Source: Diploscapter coronatus
Taxonomy: Eukaryota; Nematoda; Chromadorea; Rhabditida; Rhabditidae
Reading direction: 5' to 3'
DNA: 64,000 nt
Assembly: GCA_964036155.1 (NCBI GenBank)
Contig: OZ038423.1
Location: 14,399,249 to 14,463,248, forward strand
Shown: positions 53,352 to 64,000 of the stretch, one piece after another
Position numbering within the stretch: the first letter of the stretch is position 1
Layout: the number at the start of each line of letters is the position of its first letter
The notes under the pieces: generated by a model
The model's database searches: none
What the model was told of the DNA's origin: nothing
What the model saw: only the letters and a program-made list of their open reading frames with translations
Program-made: the position numbers and the translations under genes

Positions 53352-56300
53352 ATGGATAACTCGCTCAAGCTACTCGTATTCCTATCGTTGGCGTCATTTT
53401 CGATTCAGGAAGCCATCTTTATCATAGGTAAAATTTTAGCACAATTTTTACATTCCTTCAAAGAACTGCTCTCGTTACTTCACAATATAATTCAGATGTC
53501 CTGTATTCTGAAGCATATTTTAAACATTACGTGAAATTTAAACATTTCAGGCCACTGCGATGAAACATCCTGTTTGAATGGAGGGATTTGTCATCGGGGT
53601 CCTCCAGCAAATGGGTCGAAATATACGCACTGGTGCCAGTAAGTCATATGAATTTCAATTTTTTGCTGATAATTTTTAAAATCTCGCAATCGTCTTGGCA
53701 ACTTGAGATTACAGTACATAGAAACGAGTGAGCGTTTTGCTATCCTCTCCTGACCTTCTAAAATATTTCATCAAGTTACGAGTTTGCAATATTTCCAAAT
53801 TGCCTCTGCATCATTTTTATGGATATTCCCAAATTCGCTCTTCTTCCGGTTTATTTCTGGTGCGACTCGTGGTTCCTCTACCATTTTCTTCCCGACGGTT
53901 TTGTTCCCAATTTCTCACCTTTTGTCTTCACCTTCATCTCTTCATTTTCAGCAATATTTCGCAATTTTCGGACCTCTCGTAGCCTATTTTGCCCGCTCTT
54001 TTTCTTTTGTGCAAGCGAGTTTTTGTGGCTAGATATGGGTGAGTGTATCGGGATGAGCAACGCTTTTGGGCAGCAGATATTTTTGGACGGAAATTTTGTG
54101 GATCGATCGATTTTGGCCCTTTAGAATTGGAAGATGGAAGTTATTTGCTAAATTTTGAAATAAGCATGGAAAATTCATCAAGAAACCGTGAAAAAATCAA
54201 TTTTCATCGAACGGCAAAGGTCTGCATAAATTTTCTTCATCTGATCCGTTGCTGCCCTGTTTGATCGCGTCAGGGCAATAGCCTTGAATGCGAAATGAAA
54301 CAGGCAACTCGCGAGGTTACAAGTGAAAATGAAATCAATCGAATTGAATACTTTCGCATGCATAAATTGCGTAATTGTTGGCTTTTCTCGGGTTTTATAT
54401 AGTACAATAAATCTAGCAGATTTTAGATTATGTTCGGCTATTTCAGGCTAATTTTTAACGTGCGAATTTTACTCTCCACATCAAAAATATCAAATCTTTC
54501 GAGTCCATTTTATTGCCAATTCAACTTTTCGCTTCTTCCAATGCTTTGGTTTGGTGCTTTGCTTTTCTCTCGATCGTAAATTATCTGCGAGTGCGTGCTG
54601 CTACGGATGCCCCCTGGTCTGGCACAATTTGACAGGTATCACTGTTCCTTCTCAAGGCAAGAAAGCAAACCATCTCATCTCACGATTAAGGATAGGCAGG
54701 GAAACATGTCTTGGATATCATTTTCTCATTTTTGCTTCTGGCTGACAATATTGCGCTAGTTTTGATTAGATTAGGCAATATGTAGGGCTTTGTTATCGAG
54801 CCTCTTTATCAGAGGGCTCGATCATTATTATGAGGCTATGCGATACTGAGCCTGAAGCGAGGATATTGTAAATACGCTAATTGGGATAATTTGATGATAT
54901 CAAAGAATTTGTAGAATACTATGAAAAATGTTATGGAAGACACAGATTTGAATCTTACTCTTTCATGCCTACAATATTTACTCTTATCCATTGACGAGAT
55001 ATGCCTCATTGGTTCGAACCATACAAGCACAGCAAACCACTAGATCGATTTCGATTTTTGAGTGATCTCATAAAAATTAATGGAATAGCAAAACATTCGC
55101 TTTTTCCAAGAATATTATCATTCTCTTCTGACGTTTCCCAATATTTGATCATGATCCGATATCTTGCTTCTCGAGGATTACAAGAGTGTGGTTGCGCAAT
55201 ATGTGAGAAGAGCTAGTCATTCAAATCATTGAGTAATTGATACCTCATACAAACTTGTCAAATTGGTTCATCACAATGCTTGGCAACAGCATTGATAAAA
55301 AATATGATGCTAGATATTATCATACTATTACTGTAATCTGACTTTTGGGTATTTTTTCAAAAGTCAATCATAAACATGCGACCTTTCAATAGATCAAACT
55401 TTTGTGCCAATTTTCTAATGGTATGCAAATAGCAACCTTTGACATTTTCAAAAAAAAAACCTTTCAATTGATTTGGACAATTGAATGGCAAACGTTTTAG
55501 TGGGTGAATGGAAAATCGTTTTGATCCCAATTGAAACAAAAACTTGTTTACTAGCGAAGATAGCCAATAAAGTGATGATAAGATTTTATGGAATCGCCTG
55601 CAAGCGCTAAGATGATGGATGATAATAATTCCAATTCCATTCATAAAAAGGTGATTTCTGCAGTCAAAACACGGTTTCATTTTTACCCTTGCAGAGTGTG
55701 GTTGAAAAGCGCAAAAATACTGTCATTTATCATCAACTCTTTTCATTGAATGCGATTTTACAACTATGGAAAGTTCGAGTGTGACTTTTGACCTTTTTAG
55801 TTCTTGAGCGAAAACCTATCATGATTATAACTGAAGAAAATTTATCGATAAATTTACAAAAGTCATTCATAGGACAAGATTTTGAGCCAAAATTCTTTTT
55901 TTACGATATAATAATTTTCAAAAATCTTATCACTTTCTTGATAAGGGAGGATAAATTTCCCTGGAAAATCACCCAGGTTTTTTTCCTTCCTGAAGGCGAG
56001 GGGCAAATTTTCGTCGATTTTCCCATGGACCGTGTTGCTTTGATATGCGAACATCTGCTAATGTAAAGATTGGGTCTGAAGACATGCAAAGAGAGGGGAA
56101 GGGGCCTTTGAAACGCAATGCCAGCGGCGGTCAGAAAGGGCACAGAGGGACGAAACTTGAAAATCGAAAAGAAGGATTTCCGACAAAGTGGATGATTGAT
56201 GCCAGCATATTTACACCTGCTAGCGCGATTTTGATTCTCTTGAAACATTCTCTGTGGATTTTTGAAAGTAATGGCGAAGATGAAGTCGACTTCTGACTTC

Positions 56301-59300
56301 TGACTTTCGATTTCAAATTTTCCATCCTTTTAAAGAGCGATCATACTGTCATGCTAATTTTGGCTCAAGATATTATGTTTTTCATAATTAGGAAATTCGT
56401 ACCGATTTTCTCACCCTCCATATTATCGGAAGTCTCATAAACTAGCGATTATGTAGATCATCTTCTCCAATTTCCTCATCTTCAATTCTAAATCGCCTTT
56501 TTGATGTTCATTAGTTCTCTACTCATTTGCCCGTTTTCTGCTTTCACTGGCTCTGTGGCGAGGTTGCGTTGGCCATTTTGTGGCCAATCGGCGGTGCGCT
56601 GAAAAACCGCTCAGATGCGGCGCGAATCGGTCCAAATCGGTGAGAAACGGCTGGCAAAAACGCGTCCTGGGAACGCACAGATTGACGCTTTTTGCTGCAG
56701 TTTTTCGCCGGACGTTTCTGACTTCATTACGCATGCATAATTATCTGAGAAAACACACAAATCGACTAAGAAATGCTTCTCGAGCAGATTCGAAGGATCA
56801 AAGAAACTACCCGACAAAATATCAAGTTTGAAATAACTCACCTAAAATTTCAAATTTTAGATGTCATGAGAGCTACTTTGGTCATCGATGTGAGCAAATT
56901 TGCCCGATGGAATGCGAGAACGGAGGTCGATGCGTGTTCAACTATGTTGGAATTCCGCACTGCGAATGTCCAATTGGTAAGTTGCTTGGTTTCTTTTTTT
57001 AATTTAGGCTTAAGTTGAGTTCCCAGCTTGCGCATCTTCTTACCAAACTTCTTTATTTGAAATGTTTAGTAGTGCAAATGTGGCAGATTGCATTGTGACA
57101 CTTTTTTGGTTTCGAAAGGGGGAAACAACGACACAAAACTCCCTCATTCATCACTTTTTCACCCGTATTGAATGACCATTTGGTACGTTTTTGAGGAGGG
57201 AAGAGAAAAATAGGCGCTGAAAAAACTGCGCGATAAATTTACGACATCTTACATTGAGCTGTGGGGAAGAAGCTGGTAGAATGAAGGAAAAAATCGGTGG
57301 TCATTTTATGAGGTGATAAAATGGTCAGCGTAAAACTTTTGACAGATTTACGCGTAGTTAATGAGTGCGGTTAAGAATTTCGTAATTTTGCAAAATTTAA
57401 TGCTAATTTTTCTTCAGCCGTTGCATATTGAACAAACTTTCAAAACCATAGAAATTCTATTTCTTTCTGCTAGCCTCGGGAAAACGTGACACTCTGACCA
57501 CGAATAGGGACAAAGGAAAAGACGACGGTGATTTATCGCTTTTTGAGACTTCCATGAAAAACCCTTTGGGGGTTATTTTGAACCACAAAAAATAGCTGAT
57601 AGCTTGTCGCGTGAAAGGACGGCATAGGCCAAGGGATTAGTTTAGAAAAAAGTACGAACTTTACTAGTATTTTGAGTAAAATGTTATTTTTGTAAATAAG
57701 CAAAAAATTAATCGACAAAGACGGTTCACCAAACTAGGGAAGATTTATGTCCTCATCGCGTCGGTTTTATTATCGTTGCCTCTTTTCTGACAGAGATAAC
57801 GATACTGGGGGTGGTCTTCTTCTTCATTCTGTGTCTGTAGATTTGATTAGGCAAAAAACTGCTGAACGTCGAGAATCTCAAGGACAAATCGGAAGGGGAA
57901 AAGTGCGAAACGCGCGGGGAGTTGACTTGGAACGAATAACACCAAAGAAATGCCGCTTGTAGAAATAAATTGACGATGCGAAAGCGCTGACAGTCGTTAA
58001 ACAATTTAAAAATGGAACAACTTATCAAGCAATCATCTTCTGGGGACTCAAAAACTTTTCTTTCAGAAGAATTTCATGATAAACGCAATTGTTTCACATC
58101 TTTTAGAAGTTTCGCAAAATTTGCTGTCTAATAGTTTTTAAATAAAGAGAAAAGGTTCGAGGGTTCTGTGGGCTGATTTGACAACTTTGTCCACCAGATG
58201 CTTTGCACAGGTGATTGAGTGCATTCCATTCCATTCTGTGTCCTTCACATTTTGCAATGCATTATGCGGTAGCTCTGCTCCAATATTTTACATTTGCCTG
58301 ACACAATATGTGCGCATTATTATTGGTATTCGAACTATGCTGCATAACAAAACCTGCAAAAAACATTGAATGATCTGAAATTCGATTCTAGCTTTATAAA
58401 AGGGTAGATAAGAGTCATTTGTCAAATTTTTCTTAGAGAACAATAATTTAGGAATCAACATTGTGTTGACCCAATCATAATTTACTGAGATTCCCAAGAA
58501 CATCATCCTCAAGACTAAATTATGTCAGTGTTGACTTGTGAATTTGCGTGGCGCCTGAGATACGCCACAATCAAAGAGAATTGAGATTGGGGATGCGTTG
58601 ATGCGAGTCTGGGAATGCAGCTGCCTAGGGGCAAAATAGGAAACAATTTGAGGGAACTGTAAACTGTTGTGTCAGTTTGTGGGAAAATAATCTCTTCAGT
58701 ATATACAACTTAAGTTCCAGTACTCGGAATATGTCATTGTTATGCACAGATATTGCTAAAACATGAAAATTGAAACAAATTTTAAAAATCATTTCAGGCT
58801 TCAAGGGCTATCAATGTGACTCTCCAGTCGAGAGTGTGTGCACTCAGAAACGTCCCTGTGGAAAGCACGGAACATGCCACCTCACCACGGATTTGACTCA
58901 ATACGAATGCAAGTGCCAGCAAGGATGGATGGGTTAGTTTGATTTTATTTTACTTCTTGTTATCGAATAAAAACAAAGCCTTCCCAATGAACACTCTTTC
59001 CTGGCTACTTTCATTTTGAAAAGAATGCTTGACTTCTTGGCTATGAGGAGTACTGTAGTTTGCGTGATTCTTGAGCGCTTTTTGCTGTGCTATCAAAGAA
59101 GAGGTTCCTCTCTTCTTTCCTCTTCTTTATTTGTCTATCTCATGGCCCTACTTGGCCATACACCATACATGGCTGGCTCTATCATTCAAAAAGTGAGAAG
59201 GAAATGTGCTAAGCGCTTTGAATATTGAGATGGACTTGGTTTCAAAATCAATATTTATCAGTGAACTGGACAATTTTACCAACGCCTGAGTTTACTGACT

Positions 59301-62300
59301 ATGCAATTTCTTGAACCACGAGCGAGATATAAATTTTTTCAAGATTATTTTTTATGTACCGAAAACTTGGGTTGGTAATTTTCTCTTCATCAAATTTTGA
59401 AACTTCTAAAATCAGCTAATCTAAACTAAAAAATACCTTATCATTTATCAATAACATTGACTTAATTTTATTGTCTGAGAGAGGTCGAGTTTTCTGGCAG
59501 AAAAAAACGGTAATAATTTTGCGCGGGTCAGCGGTCAAGGGTTTATTAGTTGATCCTCATAGGACAAAGTTTTTCTTCTCAAAGATTATCTTGTATCTCT
59601 CTATATACTCGTTTTCCTTTTTCTCTCAAGTTATTGTACTCTCTTAAATTCCCATGATAATTGCCTTATCTTTATCGAGGATCACAAGTTTATGAGGCAA
59701 GGATAAAGGAGAGCCTAGCCGCATGCCAGATCTTCATGAGGTGTTACATGAGAACGAACAATTGAGTAGAAAGAATATTTGACATACCGGAAAATTGGTG
59801 GGATTAATTTGGACGCAAACAAGAATCGATATTTATCAGGGAAATAATTTTTAGATATCAATATAAAACCTCCGAAGTTTTTAGTCGGCGAGTTCAAAGT
59901 GAAAAAATCATGAAGTAGTGAACAATGATTTTTCGCACACATTTTCTGCATTTTCCTCGGTTGGCGCCGAGCTACAAAAGTTCGATCGAACATTGAGAAA
60001 AATGCGTCTGAGAGAGGAGCGAATTGAATGCAAAATGGAGGCAGAGGAGGGTGCCAATAACGGAATCGAAGGGCGTGAAATGAGAGGATTTAGACAGGAT
60101 GAGGAAGGATAATTAGATGGGAATCTAGGAAGAATATTGAGGAAAATCGAGAATTGTGGATACTGTATGAATTTTGGGGGAATTTTAATATATTGGGAAA
60201 TACGTCGAAGCTTATCTGCAAAAAATTATCGTTTTACCTTAAGAAATGTACATTTTCGCAAAATATTCAAGAAATTCCTTTTTCTTCATCTCGACTAATT
60301 TAACTTTTAGTTTTTTCATGATCTAAATTTTTGAAATTCTCTAATTTTTTATCGGAACACCTTGAGAAAATTTTAGAGATCGTTCCTTACGATAATGCAA
60401 CTGAGAATGCGAAGAGGTTCCCATAAGAAGGGAATGAACAAGTGAGAAGACGAGGTGGCTGATAAATGTTTCATTTCAACAGTTCGAAGTTGAAATAGTA
60501 GAGATTATGCAAAATGAGAGAGGGAAGAATCTGCCGAAAGAACTGTCAACTGTCGGGCAAAATACGACCTTGATTAGTAAATGAGTAGATTAGTTGGGTG
60601 AGCAAAATGAAGGGATAATTTGAAATACGGTAAACGTTAAAATGACAACTTTCTGGAGCTTATTCAGATAAGGAGCACTTGTATTAACTCTCTTTCAATA
60701 ATTTCTACTCGAAACCGCTCCAAAGAAGTTGATCTTCAAGTATAACTTCTTTAGATATTATTCAAAATACTAACAATTTGCAAATCATTCCATATTATCT
60801 GTTATCTCCAAGCAATTACCTAATTAGTCAATCTCTATCGATCATCAAATATCGGCATTTGTTTCGAACACAAAGAAGCCACTGCTCAAACATGTGTCTG
60901 CAGCTAAAAACGACCAAAAAGGCGTGAATTAATGAGCCGTTAAGGCGCAAAAGATCCTATCTTTGTTTTTCTCCAATCTAAAAGAAGTTCTCTAGAAGAA
61001 CTATTGATTTTAGAATATTTAATCCTGTTTTCGGTCCCTATCTTTTAATACATAAAGAAGAAATTTCATCTTCATTTGAATTTTAGCAAATTCAATAGCC
61101 ACTTAGCTGATTTTAATAGGACCGTAAATGTGAAAACTACACGGAAAGTCACTGCTATGTTGACACAAGCAAATGACCGTAAACGACTTCAAAAATTGCG
61201 CCCGGAAGTTGCAAATAATGTTTTTTTTTGCAGAATTTACTTACATTAGAGCGTGAGAAAGTTTTGACTTTTGAAAATAGCTGTAGAATTTTAACTTTTT
61301 TATTCCAGTTATTTTCGCCAGTATTTTATCGTGAGTAAGACTGGATTTGAGGTCATTGCCAGGATTATCCATAGGGAAGAGGTATTGCATAATTTAGATG
61401 CACATTCTCGGTAAATCTTGATCGATATAATAAATGCTACTGGGTCTGGAGATTTTTGACATCAAGTCTTCAATTCACAAATCAATATCATTTCTTACTG
61501 TTTATATTTTTCGATATAAGATATGCAAATTTCAAATCCTCCAATTTGTCTGGCCTGAATTTTCGGATTCGATTTGCTTGTATCTTCGCAGAAAAAGGTG
61601 ACAAATGACAACTGTCTGGAGGCAGATTTGGCAGAGAAAAGAGGGAAGAAAAAGGAACAACAGACATGAATCACTCGGTACAGAAGAGGAGGAGAGCGAA
61701 CAAGACAAAGTGCGCTGAGAATGAGAATACGGATTGAAAATTAGAGGGATATGAGATTTCACTCTGACTGACGATAACTTCTTTATCATATAGAAAGTGT
61801 AAACTCCGAAAATAAAAGTCAATTTTCATTCATGCTGAACGAATAGCAGGATAGTGATGAAGATTGAAGTATAATTCATCTTAATTTCAGGTACGCACTG
61901 CAACAAACGCGGTTTCTGCCCTGTCGATTTCTGCCAGAATGGGGGCAAATGCTTGGAATACGATCAGAAGAGTGGCAAAGGGAAGTGCCAATGCCCTTTA
62001 GAGTTCACTGGAGTGAATTGTGAGAAAGATGTGGATGAATGCGAACTGGCAAGGAAGGATGGACAACACGCTTGCAGGGACAATGGAGAGTGCGTCAACA
62101 CGGTAAGAAATTTCTTTCTTAAAATAAAAATCGATCGATTTAACTCGTTTAAAATTTACTGGAACCTCAACAATTTTGAAACATATTGAGCAAATTCTAT
62201 GATCATTCATGATAATTCAATATTTTCACCTAGTGTTTTGAATTTCATAACCTAAAACTAGCAATTCTCGATTTAGTGGCTCCATTCCCATGGTCATCTT

Positions 62301-64000
62301 TTGCATAGACATTTCCTAACCGCGATTGCGCACAGACCTCTTTCAATCGCACAGTGCTTCTGGTTGTATTTTCTCTTGTTCTCTTGAATTAACCTGCTAT
62401 TCTACCATTTAGGGTATCATTTTCCCTCTCTTCTCTTTAGTGCTGTTACCAATAGTTCGAGAGAAATTTGCAACCTCCCTCGCATTTTTGCCAGAAGTTT
62501 TTCCACATTATTTCTATTGACAAACAGCGGAAAAATATGCGAGAAAAACGATCGTAAAACCTTTCGAATCATGTGATTTTTACAGTTAAGAGAAAAATTG
62601 AAATTACGATACACAACTATGCCAGAAATCGAACTTGAACCATTGTGACTATGTCTTAGAAATTGTGAAGCATATTTGAAAAAGTCCAATATTACGATTA
62701 TTCATGGATCAATGATATTTATTGACTTCTCAATGGATGTTGTATAATTTTGTCAGATCTAAAGAAATTAAGACCAACTCTTTTATACTCACTCATAGAT
62801 AAGAAATCTCCATTATTGTCACCTTTTCATGGTTAGGTGATGGGAACTCTTTATCTTCGCTAGCGGAAGTGTTTGCATCTGAAAGCCTTCTTAGCCCATA
62901 TTGCGCCATGCATCGTCACTTTGGCACTCCCCTTTCTCCATTCAGCAGAGGTGCTAACCTGCAAAATTGCTATAAGCGGCTACATCAAAAGAATAAACGG
63001 TCATTCAGAGATAACAACAACGATTATGCAATTAGGGGAAATGTTTTGAAGAAGGAAATTCGGAAAATACCATATTGGTGAAAACATGAAAACTCAATAC
63101 ACGTAAAATTGTAAAAGAAAAAAATCATGGTCTTACCTAAATACTATTTTCATTATTTGAAATTTGAATAATAAAGTAAATTGTGATTTTTCTGAAGAAG
63201 CGCTAAATTTACAGTTTGGCAGCTACAAATGTGTCTGCAAGCCCGGCTATGTTAGCGAGGATTGTTCGATTCAAGAAAATCCGGAAATCGAATGCAACGA
63301 TGCCGAACCGGACAGACAGTGCCAACATGGAGGCGTCTGTATCTATGACGAGCTGAAGAACAACAAAACTTGTGAATGCCCGAAAGGATATGAAGGTAAT
63401 TTTGAGAAGATATTAGCAAATTCTAAATCTGCGTTACTTCAAGTTATCATTGCCAAAATTAGTCAAACTAGTATCTTTCTAATCAGCTTATCAAATTTGC
63501 ATTTATCATTCGACAATTAACGACTTGGGATTTATCAACCCAATTTCTCTAGCCCCAATCTGTCTTGAAGCATATTGCCAGCGATATTCCATGAACTCTC
63601 ATTATTTAGCTGTACGATTTTAGCGGATATTTGGGGATAATTATAGACTCTGCCTATTAGCAACGACTTATGAGATACTTGAGAGGGGATTACTGTAAGA
63701 GGAGAAGGAACGAGAAGGAAATCCTTCTTACCCTGGCTTATTTACTCAAAGATTAACAATCCAGAGACTTTCTCTAAAAGGGACAAAACTGTTGCTTTCT
63801 GAGTGAATAATGCAAAATAAGGAGCTATTGCGCGATACGCGTGAAAACACAAGATTTATGCAAATGAAAATGATGCACAAGTGGTTGGACAGTAATCCTC
63901 TAGGTTTTGCAGTCTGTAATCTAATATGCAAATGAGTTTTTTCCAAACAGACGAAAGATAATATTTCAGGGTTGTTCTGCGAAAAAGACGTCGATGAATG
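53352..64000 (+). CDS. Notch receptor, LIN-12/GLP-1-like, N-terminal EGF part (runs off right edge)
   Basis: Exons 53352-53427, 53551-53638, 56861-56976, 58798-58932, 61891-62102, 63215-63395 and 63970 onward; phases 1, 2, 1, 1, 0, 1. The signal peptide MDNSLKLLVFLSLASFSIQE-A is followed by EGF modules: CDETSCLNGGICHRGPPANG with THWCQCHESYFGHRCEQ; CPMECENGGRCVFNYVGIPH; CTQKRPCGKHGTCHLTTDLT with CKCQQGWMGTHC; CPVDFCQNGGKCLEYDQKSG; a calcium-binding module starting DVDECELARKDGQHACRDNG; CNDAEPDRQCQHGGVCIYDE; and the start of another DVDEC module. The atypical first two modules (NG-x-C-H-x-GPxNG, YWC-like, FGxxCEQ-x-C) follow the N-terminus of C. elegans LIN-12, which favours Notch over Crumbs, Delta or other EGF proteins. 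LNR, transmembrane and ankyrin parts lie outside. Introns (3.2, 1.8, 3.0, 1.1 and 0.6 kb) show no nested gene. Confidence 0.8.

Noticed and set aside
55014..55026. Palindrome TGGTTCGAACCA resembling a tRNA B box
   Set aside because: No A box or cloverleaf at the required distance; not a tRNA gene.
59918..60112. Plus-strand charged frame within a Notch intron
   Set aside because: Purine-rich composition explains the charge; no evidence for a nested gene.

Overview
The window is nuclear DNA of a nematode, most likely a rhabditid-type worm and probably not a close Caenorhabditis relative, because many introns run from a few hundred bases to several kb. The evidence is TTTCAG/TTTTAG 3' splice sites, GTRAGT donors, splice acceptors a few bases upstream of start codons as expected for spliced-leader trans-splicing, an Srd-type nematode chemoreceptor, a nematode-style single-domain C-type lectin, a LIN-12/GLP-1-like Notch receptor and an RNT-1-like RUNX factor. 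Almost every gene is split into short exons, so the models below were built by hand from splice signals, reading phase and paralogue comparison. No rRNA, tRNA or CRISPR array was seen.

Layout. 1-17139 (minus strand): the 5' part of one large gene whose body lies left of the window. At least seven alternative 5' segments were found, and six terminal segments all stop in phase 1, so they can feed one common downstream exon. The protein is not identified. 17140-19795: AT-rich intergenic DNA with a 111-bp TA-flanked inverted-repeat element.

19796-34718: an accessory block. Two tandem 13-exon paralogues (19796-21870 and 23451-25831, plus strand) encode cysteine-rich secreted proteins of about 300 residues from a family I do not recognise. 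Between them is a two-exon gene for a 60-residue secreted peptide (22266-22654). A C-type lectin (25999-26801, minus) ends tail to tail with the second paralogue. Then come four small secreted proteins on the minus strand (28213-31278) that share gene architecture and C-terminal motif, one with a histidine-rich N-glycosylated insert. An Srd-like chemoreceptor (31635-34718, minus) that seems to lack its TM3-TM4 segment closes the block.

36318-43006 (minus): a complete RUNX gene, with Runt domain and C-terminal IWRPF Groucho-binding tail. 43007-53351: 10.3 kb without recognisable genes. 53352-64000 (plus): the first seven exons of a Notch receptor gene, which runs off the right edge. RUNX and Notch are thus transcribed head to head from a shared regulatory desert.

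Taken together, conserved developmental regulators flank a rapidly evolving cluster of secreted and sensory genes. The most likely undescribed material is the 13-exon secreted pair, the four-gene small-secreted cluster, and the array of alternative 5' ends in the left-hand gene.
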